A DNA stretch of 14,977 bases from positions 1-14,977 of the forward strand of contig DPSB01000484.1 in the NCBI GenBank assembly GCA_003537495.1, read 5' to 3'. The stretch's first letter is position 1. Every line of letters starts with the position of its first letter. Under the pieces are notes generated by a model, which saw only the letters and a list, made by a program, of their open reading frames with translations, made no database searches and was not told the origin of the DNA. Shown here piece by piece: positions 1-6,058 of the stretch. The DNA is from Cytophagales bacterium. GTDB taxonomy: Bacteria; Bacteroidota; Bacteroidia; Cytophagales; Cyclobacteriaceae. A program made the translations under genes and the position numbers.

Positions 1-602
1 TTTACTGGAACTTCATTTACAGGAATACCCGCCCAAGCTGCACGAACCAACACTTCAATTTCAAATTCGAATTTACGGGTGAGGAACGTAAACTTTTGCA
101 ATCGCCTTACCGGATATAGGCGATAGCCACTCTGCGTGTCGTTTAGTTTTGTTCCGGTTTCAAACCAAAACCAGAAGTTGGAAAAGTTTCTACCGAAGTT
201 ACTTTTACCGGGAACGCTTGCCTGATTCATGTTTCGTTCGCCAATCAAAAGGCTTTGTGGATTCGCATCCAAAGTGTGGATGAATACGGGCAGATCATCG
301 GCAAAATGTTGCCCGTCCGAATCAATGCTGATGGCATAATCAAAACCTAACTCCACCGCCTTCTTAAATCCTTGTCGCAACGCAAAGCCCTTGCCTTTAT
401 TAGGTGAATAGCTTACTACTGTAATGTCTGCAATTTTTTGGAGTATAGATGAAGAAGAGTCAGTGGCCCCATCATTTATAACAATAACATCGGCACAATA
501 GGTTTGAACTCCCTTTACAACCGCTTCCAATGTAAGCTCATTATTATACGTGGGTATAACCACGCACACCTTGCGATCGCGAAAAGCCTTAGTTGTATCC
601 AT
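1..602 (-). CDS. Family 2 glycosyltransferase, 3' end cut by window edge
   Basis: This is an N-terminal fragment of about 200 residues that runs off the low-coordinate edge without a stop. A GT-A/GT2 fold is clear: the strand CVVIPTYNN at about residues 13-21, VINDGATD at about 41-48, NKGKGFALRQGF at about 68-79, and the metal/nucleotide-binding SIDSDGQH at about 91-98. A later DTQSGYRLYP segment is typical of dolichyl-phosphate-mannose-synthase-like GT2 enzymes. The ATG at 602 overlaps the stop of the dehydratase gene before it by 14 nt, so the two are probably translated together. Known for the family: transfer of a sugar from a nucleotide-sugar to a lipid or glycan acceptor at the cytoplasmic side of the membrane. 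Inferred: glycosylation of the pigment or of the lipid that carries it, as GT2 genes recur in aryl-polyene/flexirubin clusters. Substrate unknown, and any C-terminal domain lies outside the window. Confidence 0.9.
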   Translation of the reverse strand, partial: MDTTKAFRDRKVCVVIPTYNNELTLEAVVKGVQTYCADVIVINDGATDSSSSILQKIADITVVSYSPNKGKGFALRQGFKKAVELGFDYAISIDSDGQHFADDLPVFIHTLDANPQSLLIGERNMNQASVPGKSNFGRNFSNFWFWFETGTKLNDTQSGYRLYPVRRLQKFTFLTRKFEFEIEVLVRAAWAGIPVNEVPV

Positions 603-963
603 GCTTTACAAAGGCTCCTTTGAATTTAAAAAAGATAGTACTTTCTAAAGAAATAGTGGCTTGCACAACATGCTCATGTTGCTGTAACAAATACGTAATC
701 TTAATGTTTACCTCCGGATTGATCTCGGGGTTAATAACCGATAGAAACTTTATTGAATCAGCAGTAGTCAATTGTAATGATTGGGTTGTTACTTGTTCAA
801 CAAGTTCGCGCGTAAGTTGCACCATACACACACCCGGCACAATGGGCAAGCCCGGAAAGTGTCCCTTAAAAATAGAATGTTCTTTATTGAAACAAATGGT
901 GGCATTGATTAAACCATCGCCCGATTCTTGTTTGACTACCGTATAAAAATCATTCATCAACAT
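589..963 (-). CDS. FabZ/ApeI-like hotdog 3-hydroxyacyl-ACP dehydratase, His half-site
   Basis: A 124-residue single-hotdog protein of the FabA/FabZ dehydratase group. The diagnostic GHFPGLPIVPG loop lies at residues 34-44, and its His (about residue 35) matches the FabZ catalytic histidine. The residue 14 positions later, where FabZ has catalytic Glu on the central helix, is Gln (in VQLTRE, about residue 49). The protein may therefore supply only half of an active site; the 143-aa homologue at 8809-9240 has the reverse pattern. Known role of the family: trans-2-enoyl-ACP formation in fatty-acid or polyene synthesis. In this cluster it should make the conjugated double bonds. I chose the ATG at 963; a TTG at 972 and an ATG at 957 are also in frame. 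It overlaps the lipoprotein gene by about 14 nt and the glycosyltransferase start by 14 nt. Confidence 0.85.
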   Translation of the reverse strand: MLMNDFYTVVKQESGDGLINATICFNKEHSIFKGHFPGLPIVPGVCMVQLTRELVEQVTTQSLQLTTADSIKFLSVINPEINPEVNIKITYLLQQHEHVVQATISLESTIFFKFKGAFVKHGYN

Positions 964-1576
964 CTTTATCAAATTTGGTGAGACGAATAGTCATGTTAAA
1001 CGTATAGTGAGTAATTAAAATTGAATCCGGTTGCGCAGGTTCTTTTCCCGCTAAAGAAACAGACACTTTTCTTTTTCGTTTGGATCCAATTTCAAGATTG
1101 CCGTGCGAGGCACAATCGGAATTAACAATAAAATAAATTTTCTCGCCATCGCGTTCAACCCCGGCATACTTCAGTGAATTGTGTTGCCAACTCCGTAGCG
1201 GTTGATTAAATGGCAAGCCAAGCATCAATTCAAAATCCTTGCGTAAAGTTTCAATCACTGGCTTCTTGTCAAGTTGTGTAATTACCGACACCACCTGAAA
1301 AGAACCATCGGGCTGAAATTTAAAATCAAAGAAGGTTGCACCAGCTTCGTTGGTAAAGACTAATCTATATGAAGCATCGGGCATCTTCTTTACTACCAAT
1401 AATCCACTCAGGTGTTTACCGATTACATCGATGCTAGCCGTGTACCAGGTTGTGTTAAGTTTTGCCGGCTTCGTGTCTTCTACACATGGGTTTAGTACTT
1501 CGTTTTTAGTAAGGCCTTTGTAGTACGAAGCGCAGCCCGCCAGAAAACACAAAACACTAAAAAGAAAATACTTCAT
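950..1576 (-). CDS. Outer-membrane-type lipoprotein, possible LolB-like partner of LolA
   Basis: A 208-residue protein with a clear lipoprotein signal: Met-Lys, a hydrophobic stretch, then lipobox LAGC with the acylated cysteine at residue 15. The mature part is rich in alternating hydrophobic strands (about residues 45-105: the stretch beginning WYTASIDVIG, then SGLLVVKKM and YRLVFTNE) followed by a helical segment, which would suit a LolA/LolB-type open beta barrel. No named domain is recognised with certainty. The gene starts inside the end of the LolA-like gene (20-nt overlap) and overlaps the next dehydratase, so its product is made with both. Inference: it receives lipid, lipoprotein or pigment from the LolA-like carrier at the outer membrane. 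Alternative: a cluster-specific lipoprotein with an unrelated structural role. The C-terminus is charged (KFDKDVDE). Confidence 0.75.
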   Translation of the reverse strand: MKYFLFSVLCFLAGCASYYKGLTKNEVLNPCVEDTKPAKLNTTWYTASIDVIGKHLSGLLVVKKMPDASYRLVFTNEAGATFFDFKFQPDGSFQVVSVITQLDKKPVIETLRKDFELMLGLPFNQPLRSWQHNSLKYAGVERDGEKIYFIVNSDCASHGNLEIGSKRKRKVSVSLAGKEPAQPDSILITHYTFNMTIRLTKFDKDVDE

Positions 1577-2186
1577 CGGGCAAAGCCATGTTTACTTTTT
1601 TATTGGATAATGAGATGATGGTTTTATCGCCACCCGATTCATTTAGTTCGATGATATGCGGAGAATTATCTTTTTTATCCACCGTGATCAAAATGGTGCT
1701 GAAAAACTGTTGCAGATTTTTGGAAGTTGGAGTCAATTCAAGCAGGTAATAACTATCGTTTTCAAAAACACGATTAGAGAAATCTTTACTTTCCAGCAAG
1801 GAGCCTTGCATACAATCAATCATAATACGATTTACCTGTTGTAGCAATTTATTAGAACGAGCACTCATGCGGGTTTCTTTCTGAGCATCCTTAACCAACA
1901 TGTTATCACCATTAATAATCATCTTGTACAAAAAAGGCGTAGTGTAATCCATCCGCACTTTATCAGTTTGCTTAAACCAGAGTGTACCTTTTGAAGTAAT
2001 GGTTTCAGTAAGGGCAACCAGTGTTTTCTTTTGTGTAAAGTCGGCTTTAATATCTTTTACCGCGGCAGCGGCTACCGTAAAATTTTTCCGAAAGTCTTCC
2101 ACATCGCGCACCGGTTTATAACCCGGATAAGAGGGCTGAAAAAACAAAAGTCCAATAACACAAAACGAAACAAGCACTTTTTCCAT
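1557..2186 (-). CDS. LolA-like periplasmic outer-membrane lipoprotein carrier
   Basis: A 209-residue protein with an N-terminal hydrophobic signal sequence (about residues 3-20) and the LolA pattern: DIKADFTQKKTL at about 45-56, the strand SKGTLWFKQ with a basic/Asp turn and VRMDYTTPF, then NGDNMLV and a late IIELNESGG...TIISLSN strand pair. LolA carries hydrophobic lipoproteins through the periplasm in its barrel. Copies in aryl-polyene and flexirubin clusters are thought to serve the pigment lipid or a cluster-specific cargo. Start at the ATG at 2186, 12 nt after the deacetylase stop; its end overlaps the lipoprotein gene by 20 nt, which makes a functional pair likely. The length matches the family. 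A role in general lipoprotein sorting cannot be excluded, although the location argues for a dedicated function. Confidence 0.85.
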   Translation of the reverse strand: MEKVLVSFCVIGLLFFQPSYPGYKPVRDVEDFRKNFTVAAAAVKDIKADFTQKKTLVALTETITSKGTLWFKQTDKVRMDYTTPFLYKMIINGDNMLVKDAQKETRMSARSNKLLQQVNRIMIDCMQGSLLESKDFSNRVFENDSYYLLELTPTSKNLQQFFSTILITVDKKDNSPHIIELNESGGDKTIISLSNKKVNMALPDEVFSF

Positions 2187-2198
2187 CGTAGCCCAAAG

Positions 2199-2972
2199 TT
2201 ACCGATAAGGTTCTTCATTTAGTAATTCATCCAACCTTACAAAAACCAAACCGTTTTGGTGCGCATATTGTATCAGTCTGGGCAACACCTGAATAGTAAT
2301 TTCACTATAATCATGTAACAGCACAATATCGCCACCTTTTAGCGAGCGCGTTATTCTTTTGTATAGCTTGTATTGATCGCGGATTATTGTATCGAACGAG
2401 CGGATGCTCCAGCCTATAAGTTGATATTTACCTTGCCCTATGGCCTCAGCAATTGTGGGATTAGTTACGCCATACGGTGGTCGAAAAAACAGGGGTTGTT
2501 TGCCAATTACTTGTTCAATTTGGGTGTTGGTTTTCTCCAACTCCGACACCACATGTTTTAATGATGAAAAACCCATAACGGGTGAATGGTGAAAAGTATG
2601 ATTACCAATCAGGTGGCCTTGCTCATGAACTTGTTTCAATACATGAGGGTGTTGCGCCACCCGCTGGCCAATACAAAAAAAGGAAGCTTTGATTTGATAT
2701 TGAGCTAATACGTTTAGAATACGTTCGGTTTGGTTCGGCAGCGGACCATCATCAAACGTAAGCGCTATTTTATTGGAAGCGCGGTCGCCTTTATATTTTA
2801 CAGGGGTAAAAAATTGCGCAGAGAGCACAAACGATCCGTAAACACAAATAATAATATCAACACAGAATAAAGACACATACCACGCCCAGTGAAAATCAAA
2901 AAAAATATCTATCACCACAAAAGCGGACAGCAAAACAATGAGCATGATATTCAATTTCTTAAACCCACTCAT
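2199..2972 (-). CDS. Membrane-anchored NodB-homology polysaccharide deacetylase
   Basis: A 257-residue carbohydrate esterase family 4 (NodB) protein. Two hydrophobic segments (about residues 8-25 and 31-53) precede the catalytic domain, so it is probably anchored in the inner membrane. The NodB motifs are complete: TFDDGP at 72-77 with catalytic/metal Asp74-Asp75, HTFHH at 125-129 supplying the metal histidines, RPPYG at 164-168, the GWS segment near 187-189 and LLHD at 218-221 with the late catalytic His220. The family removes N-acetyl (or O-acetyl) groups from sugars using a divalent metal. The ATG at 2972 overlaps the stop of the preceding ketosynthase-like gene (ATGA). Inference: it trims an acetyl group from a sugar added by the cluster glycosyltransferase, or from the glycolipid anchor. 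Its exact substrate is not visible from sequence. Confidence 0.9.
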   Translation of the reverse strand: MSGFKKLNIMLIVLLSAFVVIDIFFDFHWAWYVSLFCVDIIICVYGSFVLSAQFFTPVKYKGDRASNKIALTFDDGPLPNQTERILNVLAQYQIKASFFCIGQRVAQHPHVLKQVHEQGHLIGNHTFHHSPVMGFSSLKHVVSELEKTNTQIEQVIGKQPLFFRPPYGVTNPTIAEAIGQGKYQLIGWSIRSFDTIIRDQYKLYKRITRSLKGGDIVLLHDYSEITIQVLPRLIQYAHQNGLVFVRLDELLNEEPYR

Positions 2973-3994
2973 GCCGTAAGCAAAATAAGAGAATGATGTT
3001 GTCCATACGTGTTGTAAATCAACAACGTTTTAACGGGTGTGTTTAAGCCATGCAAAACAGAAACAGGAACCGTTTGATACTTTAGGATTGTGTATGCCAA
3101 AGCAGTAGCAAAAGCAGCTGATGTGCTGTACTCACCACATAAATGTTTATACGCCCCAACAGCCTTACCTGCAAAACGTGCCTCAATCAGTTGATCGTAA
3201 AACAAATCGCTTTTCTGATCACCATTCTTTCCTGTAAGTAAAAAGTCGATGGCATTTGTATCAAGTTGATTCTGCTTCAGAAAATTATCAAGGTGTTGAA
3301 AAGCCTGCTCTGTACTTGACGCCATAAATGTATGCACATCAGCTATTGCAACAGCACGCTCGCCCGCTCCGCTCAGCATAAAAAAGGCTGCGCCCTCGCC
3401 TGCCCAGGTTCCATCTCCTGCCGGGGAAATCAAATAGGGCGTGTTTTCTTTTCTGTACTTATTAAACCGGCTATGGATTGCATGGCCGGCTTTGGTTAAT
3501 TCATCCACACCACCCGTAAGGATAGTTTGCGCGGGATTATCGGTTAACAACATGCCCGCATCCAACAACGCATGCTCAAATGAAAATGCACCATGCACAT
3601 ACGTTTGGTTGTAACCCCGACAATTCTGCAACAGAGCAATTTGTGCCGCAATAGTGTTGTGTGTGGATTGCATGAACGGTGTAGGGTTTAGTGCCTCCTC
3701 CTTCAGTTCAATAATTTTGGTTAAGAAAGTTGCCGTGTCTTCTAAGCAACCATAAGCCGTACCGGCAATAATTGCATCGGGTTTTGAAGCACCAGCCTTT
3801 ACAGCCATCAATGCAGCTGTTGTTCCCATCTTCATAATCCGGCTCATGCGTCTGAGGTGCGGTGGTTGAATCCATTGCGTGTAATCCGGCTCAATACAAG
3901 TCAGGTAATTTTCATCAACGCGTGGTAACTGCCACTCTCCGCTTGCTTGCAGCGAAGGCGAAATAATACCCACCGTATTGATGTATAATTTCAT
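2969..3994 (-). CDS. Catalytically dead ketosynthase homologue, chain-length-factor type
   Basis: A 341-residue thiolase-fold protein related to beta-ketoacyl synthases but shorter than the usual 400-410. Retained signatures include GTAYGCLEDT near 78-87, LTGGVDELT near 159-167 and GEGAAFFML near 199-207. The catalytic residues are gone: the nucleophile region reads YVHGAFSF, with Gly at about residue 135 where Cys is expected, and HGTGT is replaced by LTGKNGD. Only a histidine in AYKHLCGE (about 284) may match the second active-site His. This is the pattern of chain-length factors such as ApeC, which pair with an active ketosynthase. The partner is probably the 397-aa enzyme immediately before it, 5 nt away. 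I chose the ATG at 3994 rather than a TTG at 4030, which would add 12 residues and overlap the ketosynthase. The product would set polyene length by shaping the shared tunnel. Confidence 0.85.
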   Translation of the reverse strand: MKLYINTVGIISPSLQASGEWQLPRVDENYLTCIEPDYTQWIQPPHLRRMSRIMKMGTTAALMAVKAGASKPDAIIAGTAYGCLEDTATFLTKIIELKEEALNPTPFMQSTHNTIAAQIALLQNCRGYNQTYVHGAFSFEHALLDAGMLLTDNPAQTILTGGVDELTKAGHAIHSRFNKYRKENTPYLISPAGDGTWAGEGAAFFMLSGAGERAVAIADVHTFMASSTEQAFQHLDNFLKQNQLDTNAIDFLLTGKNGDQKSDLFYDQLIEARFAGKAVGAYKHLCGEYSTSAAFATALAYTILKYQTVPVSVLHGLNTPVKTLLIYNTYGQHHSLILLTA

Positions 3995-3999
3995 TATAC

Positions 4000-5193
4000 C
4001 TAAGATCTTGAAAAAATTAACGATGAACAATTTCCACCAAAGCCAAATGAGTTGCTCATTACATGGTTTACAGTTTTATGCTCAAACTTTGTTTGTGGCG
4101 TTAAGTTTACCTCTGGCATAGTGGTTTCAAATCTTAAATTGGCAAACACACATTGATGTTCAATAGCCATTACAGAAAACACGGCCTCTAACCCACCGCA
4201 GGCACCCAACGTGTGGCCGGTAAAAGATTTGGTAGAACTCATTGCCGGCATTTTCTCCGCAAACAAACGTGCAATGGCCGTGCCTTCCGAAAGATCATTA
4301 TTTAAAGTACCCGTTCCATGCAAATTGATGTAGTCAATTTCACTTGTTGCAAGGCCCGCCATGGTTAATGCATTTTGCATAGCTGCAAACGAACCTCTGC
4401 CATCGGGTGACGAAGCGGTTTGATGATAAGCATCGTTGGTATTGGCAAACCCTGTAAGTATTGCCTTGGCTTTTAGATTTTCTTCTTGCAGCACACGACT
4501 GGAAACCAAAACGACAAAACCAGCACCTTCGCCCAGGTTTAATCCCTTACGCGATGCATCAAACGGTTGACAAAGTTCATCCGACAAAATCATCAGACTT
4601 TTAAAACCATTAACAACAAATCGCGTAAGCGAATCGGTGCCACCCGCAATTACAACATCCAGTTTATTTTGGCGAATCAATCGTGCGCCCAGCATAATTG
4701 CGTTAGCTGACGATGAACACGCAGTATTGATGGTAGTTGTAAAATCAGTAATGCCCAATGCTTGCGCAATCAGATCGGTGGTAGCGCCACAACCGTGATG
4801 AATCACATCACTCAGAATTCCTTGTGTATTATCTTTTAAAAAATCCGGAAAAAATATTTCGGTACGATCCATACCGCCAACTGTTGTGGCCGAGATAAAT
4901 CCGGTGCGCCATTTCTTAATATTCAGGTTGCTGTCGGCAATTGCCTCGCGGGCAGCACAAATACCCAAAAGTGCAGTCCGGGTAATGAGTTTAGTTAATC
5001 CGGCCTGTGCAGCAAGTTGTTCGTTAGAAAGTTTTACTTCGCCTACTGGTAACGTACTGTTATAGATGGATGACAGCGAGGAAAGCGGACGAATGCCATG
5101 CGTAGAATTTTTTAATGCCCGAAAACTGGTTGCATACGAGTGGCCAATAGCCGATAAAGCTCCTGCGCCCGCTACGTAAACTCCCGAACTCAA
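4000..5193 (-). CDS. Beta-ketoacyl-ACP synthase (FabF/ApeO-like), complete active site
   Basis: A 397-residue condensing enzyme of normal FabF length. The triad is intact: Cys159 in NTACSSS, His292 in LHGTGTLNND and His327 in SFTGHTLGACG; GEGAGFVVL at 221-229 and NSFGFGGN at 381-388 are also present. It performs decarboxylative condensation of malonyl-ACP with the growing acyl chain in the cytoplasm. Its direct neighbour downstream is the dead homologue, so the two probably form the KS:chain-length-factor dimer that elongates the aryl polyene. The start codon is TTG at 5193, overlapping the TGA of the carrier-protein gene (TTGA). An in-frame TGA lies 30 nt upstream and no ATG lies before the conserved VAGAGALS segment, so the non-AUG start is well supported. 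Confidence 0.93.
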   Translation of the reverse strand: MSSGVYVAGAGALSAIGHSYATSFRALKNSTHGIRPLSSLSSIYNSTLPVGEVKLSNEQLAAQAGLTKLITRTALLGICAAREAIADSNLNIKKWRTGFISATTVGGMDRTEIFFPDFLKDNTQGILSDVIHHGCGATTDLIAQALGITDFTTTINTACSSSANAIMLGARLIRQNKLDVVIAGGTDSLTRFVVNGFKSLMILSDELCQPFDASRKGLNLGEGAGFVVLVSSRVLQEENLKAKAILTGFANTNDAYHQTASSPDGRGSFAAMQNALTMAGLATSEIDYINLHGTGTLNNDLSEGTAIARLFAEKMPAMSSTKSFTGHTLGACGGLEAVFSVMAIEHQCVFANLRFETTMPEVNLTPQTKFEHKTVNHVMSNSFGFGGNCSSLIFSRS

Positions 5194-5450
5194 GCGGCAG
5201 CTTGGTTGGCGCGAACGTACTCAGCAATGCTACGCACCGATTTAAAAATCTTAGGCCCATCCTGTGCGTTTGCAATTTTTGTATTGTGTTTCTGCTGCAA
5301 CAACACAATCAACTCCAGTGCATCTATGGAATCCAAACCGAGGCCCTCTACAAACAGAGGCTGATCATCTCCAATATCTTCGGGCTTGAGGTGTTTTAAG
5401 TTCAACGCTTCAATGATCTGCACTTTCAGATCGGCCATCAACTGTTCCAT
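5190..5450 (-). CDS. Acyl carrier protein (second in cluster)
   Basis: An 86-residue acidic four-helix carrier protein with the phosphopantetheine site GLGLDSIDALEL; the modified serine is residue 41. It holds the growing acyl/polyene chain as a thioester for the condensing, reducing and dehydrating enzymes. It sits between the half-length ketosynthase-like gene (8 nt gap) and the complete ketosynthase (4-nt overlap). Compared with the other carrier protein at 10134-10391 it has DSID rather than DSLD and a different, less acidic C-terminus (RANQAAA), so the two are likely to have separate partners. One may carry the aryl starter or final product and the other the extender; the sequence cannot decide which. 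Confidence 0.93.
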   Translation of the reverse strand: MEQLMADLKVQIIEALNLKHLKPEDIGDDQPLFVEGLGLDSIDALELIVLLQQKHNTKIANAQDGPKIFKSVRSIAEYVRANQAAA

Positions 5451-5458
5451 AGTGAAAT

Positions 5459-6058
5459 TTATTGTCGGTATAGTTTTTCAAGTTCGGTGGCGGTGTGTGG
5501 CAAGGCCAATCCGCGTTTGCTATTTTCTACCAAATATAAGAAAACGTTGTGCTGCCCACCCAGCACATCTACCCAGCCTGCTAAACAAACTTCAGTTTTA
5601 TTTTGGTTCAGCACCTGATGCAAGTAAGAAGCCATTAGCCGGGCGTTAAATTCAGGAGTAACAAAAAAAGCATTCTCGCCTTTTATGCCATGGCGGATGC
5701 AAAGCTCGCCCATAACAATATTAGCCAGCGTATAAACAAACAACGAAGGACTGGCCGCGGTTTGGGTTGACGCTTCAAATCGGATGTCGGTATCGAGGCT
5801 GGCATTTGCATTAGATAGTACAATCGATACTGTTTCAGGTTTGTACAATTGAATGGAGTATTCTTTCAACAAAATTTCTGCTGCCAGAAACCCAAGCTTG
5901 GATTGATTGTCCATTTTATAAAACCTGGGATAGTTTGCCTGAAGGCGATCGTACAAGGCGATTAAAAAATCATCAAAAGATGATTGGGTCAACGAAAATT
6001 TTTCGCTGGGTGTTAGTATCTGTTGATTTCGTATTATGCAGTAGCTGGTAATGGTCAT
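5459..6058 (-). CDS. Half-length ketosynthase-like protein lacking catalytic residues
   Basis: A 199-residue protein matching only the N-terminal half of beta-ketoacyl synthases. The segment from SPSLFVYTL to GIKGEN (about 103-129) matches the helix and strand that precede the KS nucleophile, and LAGWVDVLGG (about 159-168) matches the conserved AGG strand. At the nucleophile the sequence reads FFVTPEFN, without cysteine. The C-terminal half that carries both histidines is absent, and the gene ends with its own stop, 8 nt before the carrier protein. It is not an obvious pseudogene: the frame is clean, the ATG overlaps the preceding stop (ATGA) and conserved-looking strands persist. Role unknown; a structural partner or adaptor for a ketosynthase or carrier protein is the simplest reading. 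Confidence 0.7.
   Translation of the reverse strand: MTITSYCIIRNQQILTPSEKFSLTQSSFDDFLIALYDRLQANYPRFYKMDNQSKLGFLAAEILLKEYSIQLYKPETVSIVLSNANASLDTDIRFEASTQTAASPSLFVYTLANIVMGELCIRHGIKGENAFFVTPEFNARLMASYLHQVLNQNKTEVCLAGWVDVLGGQHNVFLYLVENSKRGLALPHTATELEKLYRQ

Noticed and set aside
593..946. 117-codon open frame on the plus strand
   Set aside because: It is opposite the FabZ/ApeI-like dehydratase; it is rich in Cys and Ser with no domain signal.
2969..3994. Pseudogene of a ketosynthase
   Set aside because: Catalytic residues are missing, but the frame is intact, structural motifs such as GEGAAFFML persist, and it sits directly behind an active ketosynthase, as chain-length factors do.
3995..4030. 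TTG start at 4030 for the dead ketosynthase homologue
   Set aside because: It would overlap the preceding ketosynthase and add 12 hydrophobic residues before the conserved MKLYINTVGI start. The ATG at 3994 follows the stop after 5 nt and fits better.
5060..5308. 82-codon minus-strand open frame overlapping the carrier protein and ketosynthase
   Set aside because: It is in a third frame across two well-supported genes, with no conserved pattern.
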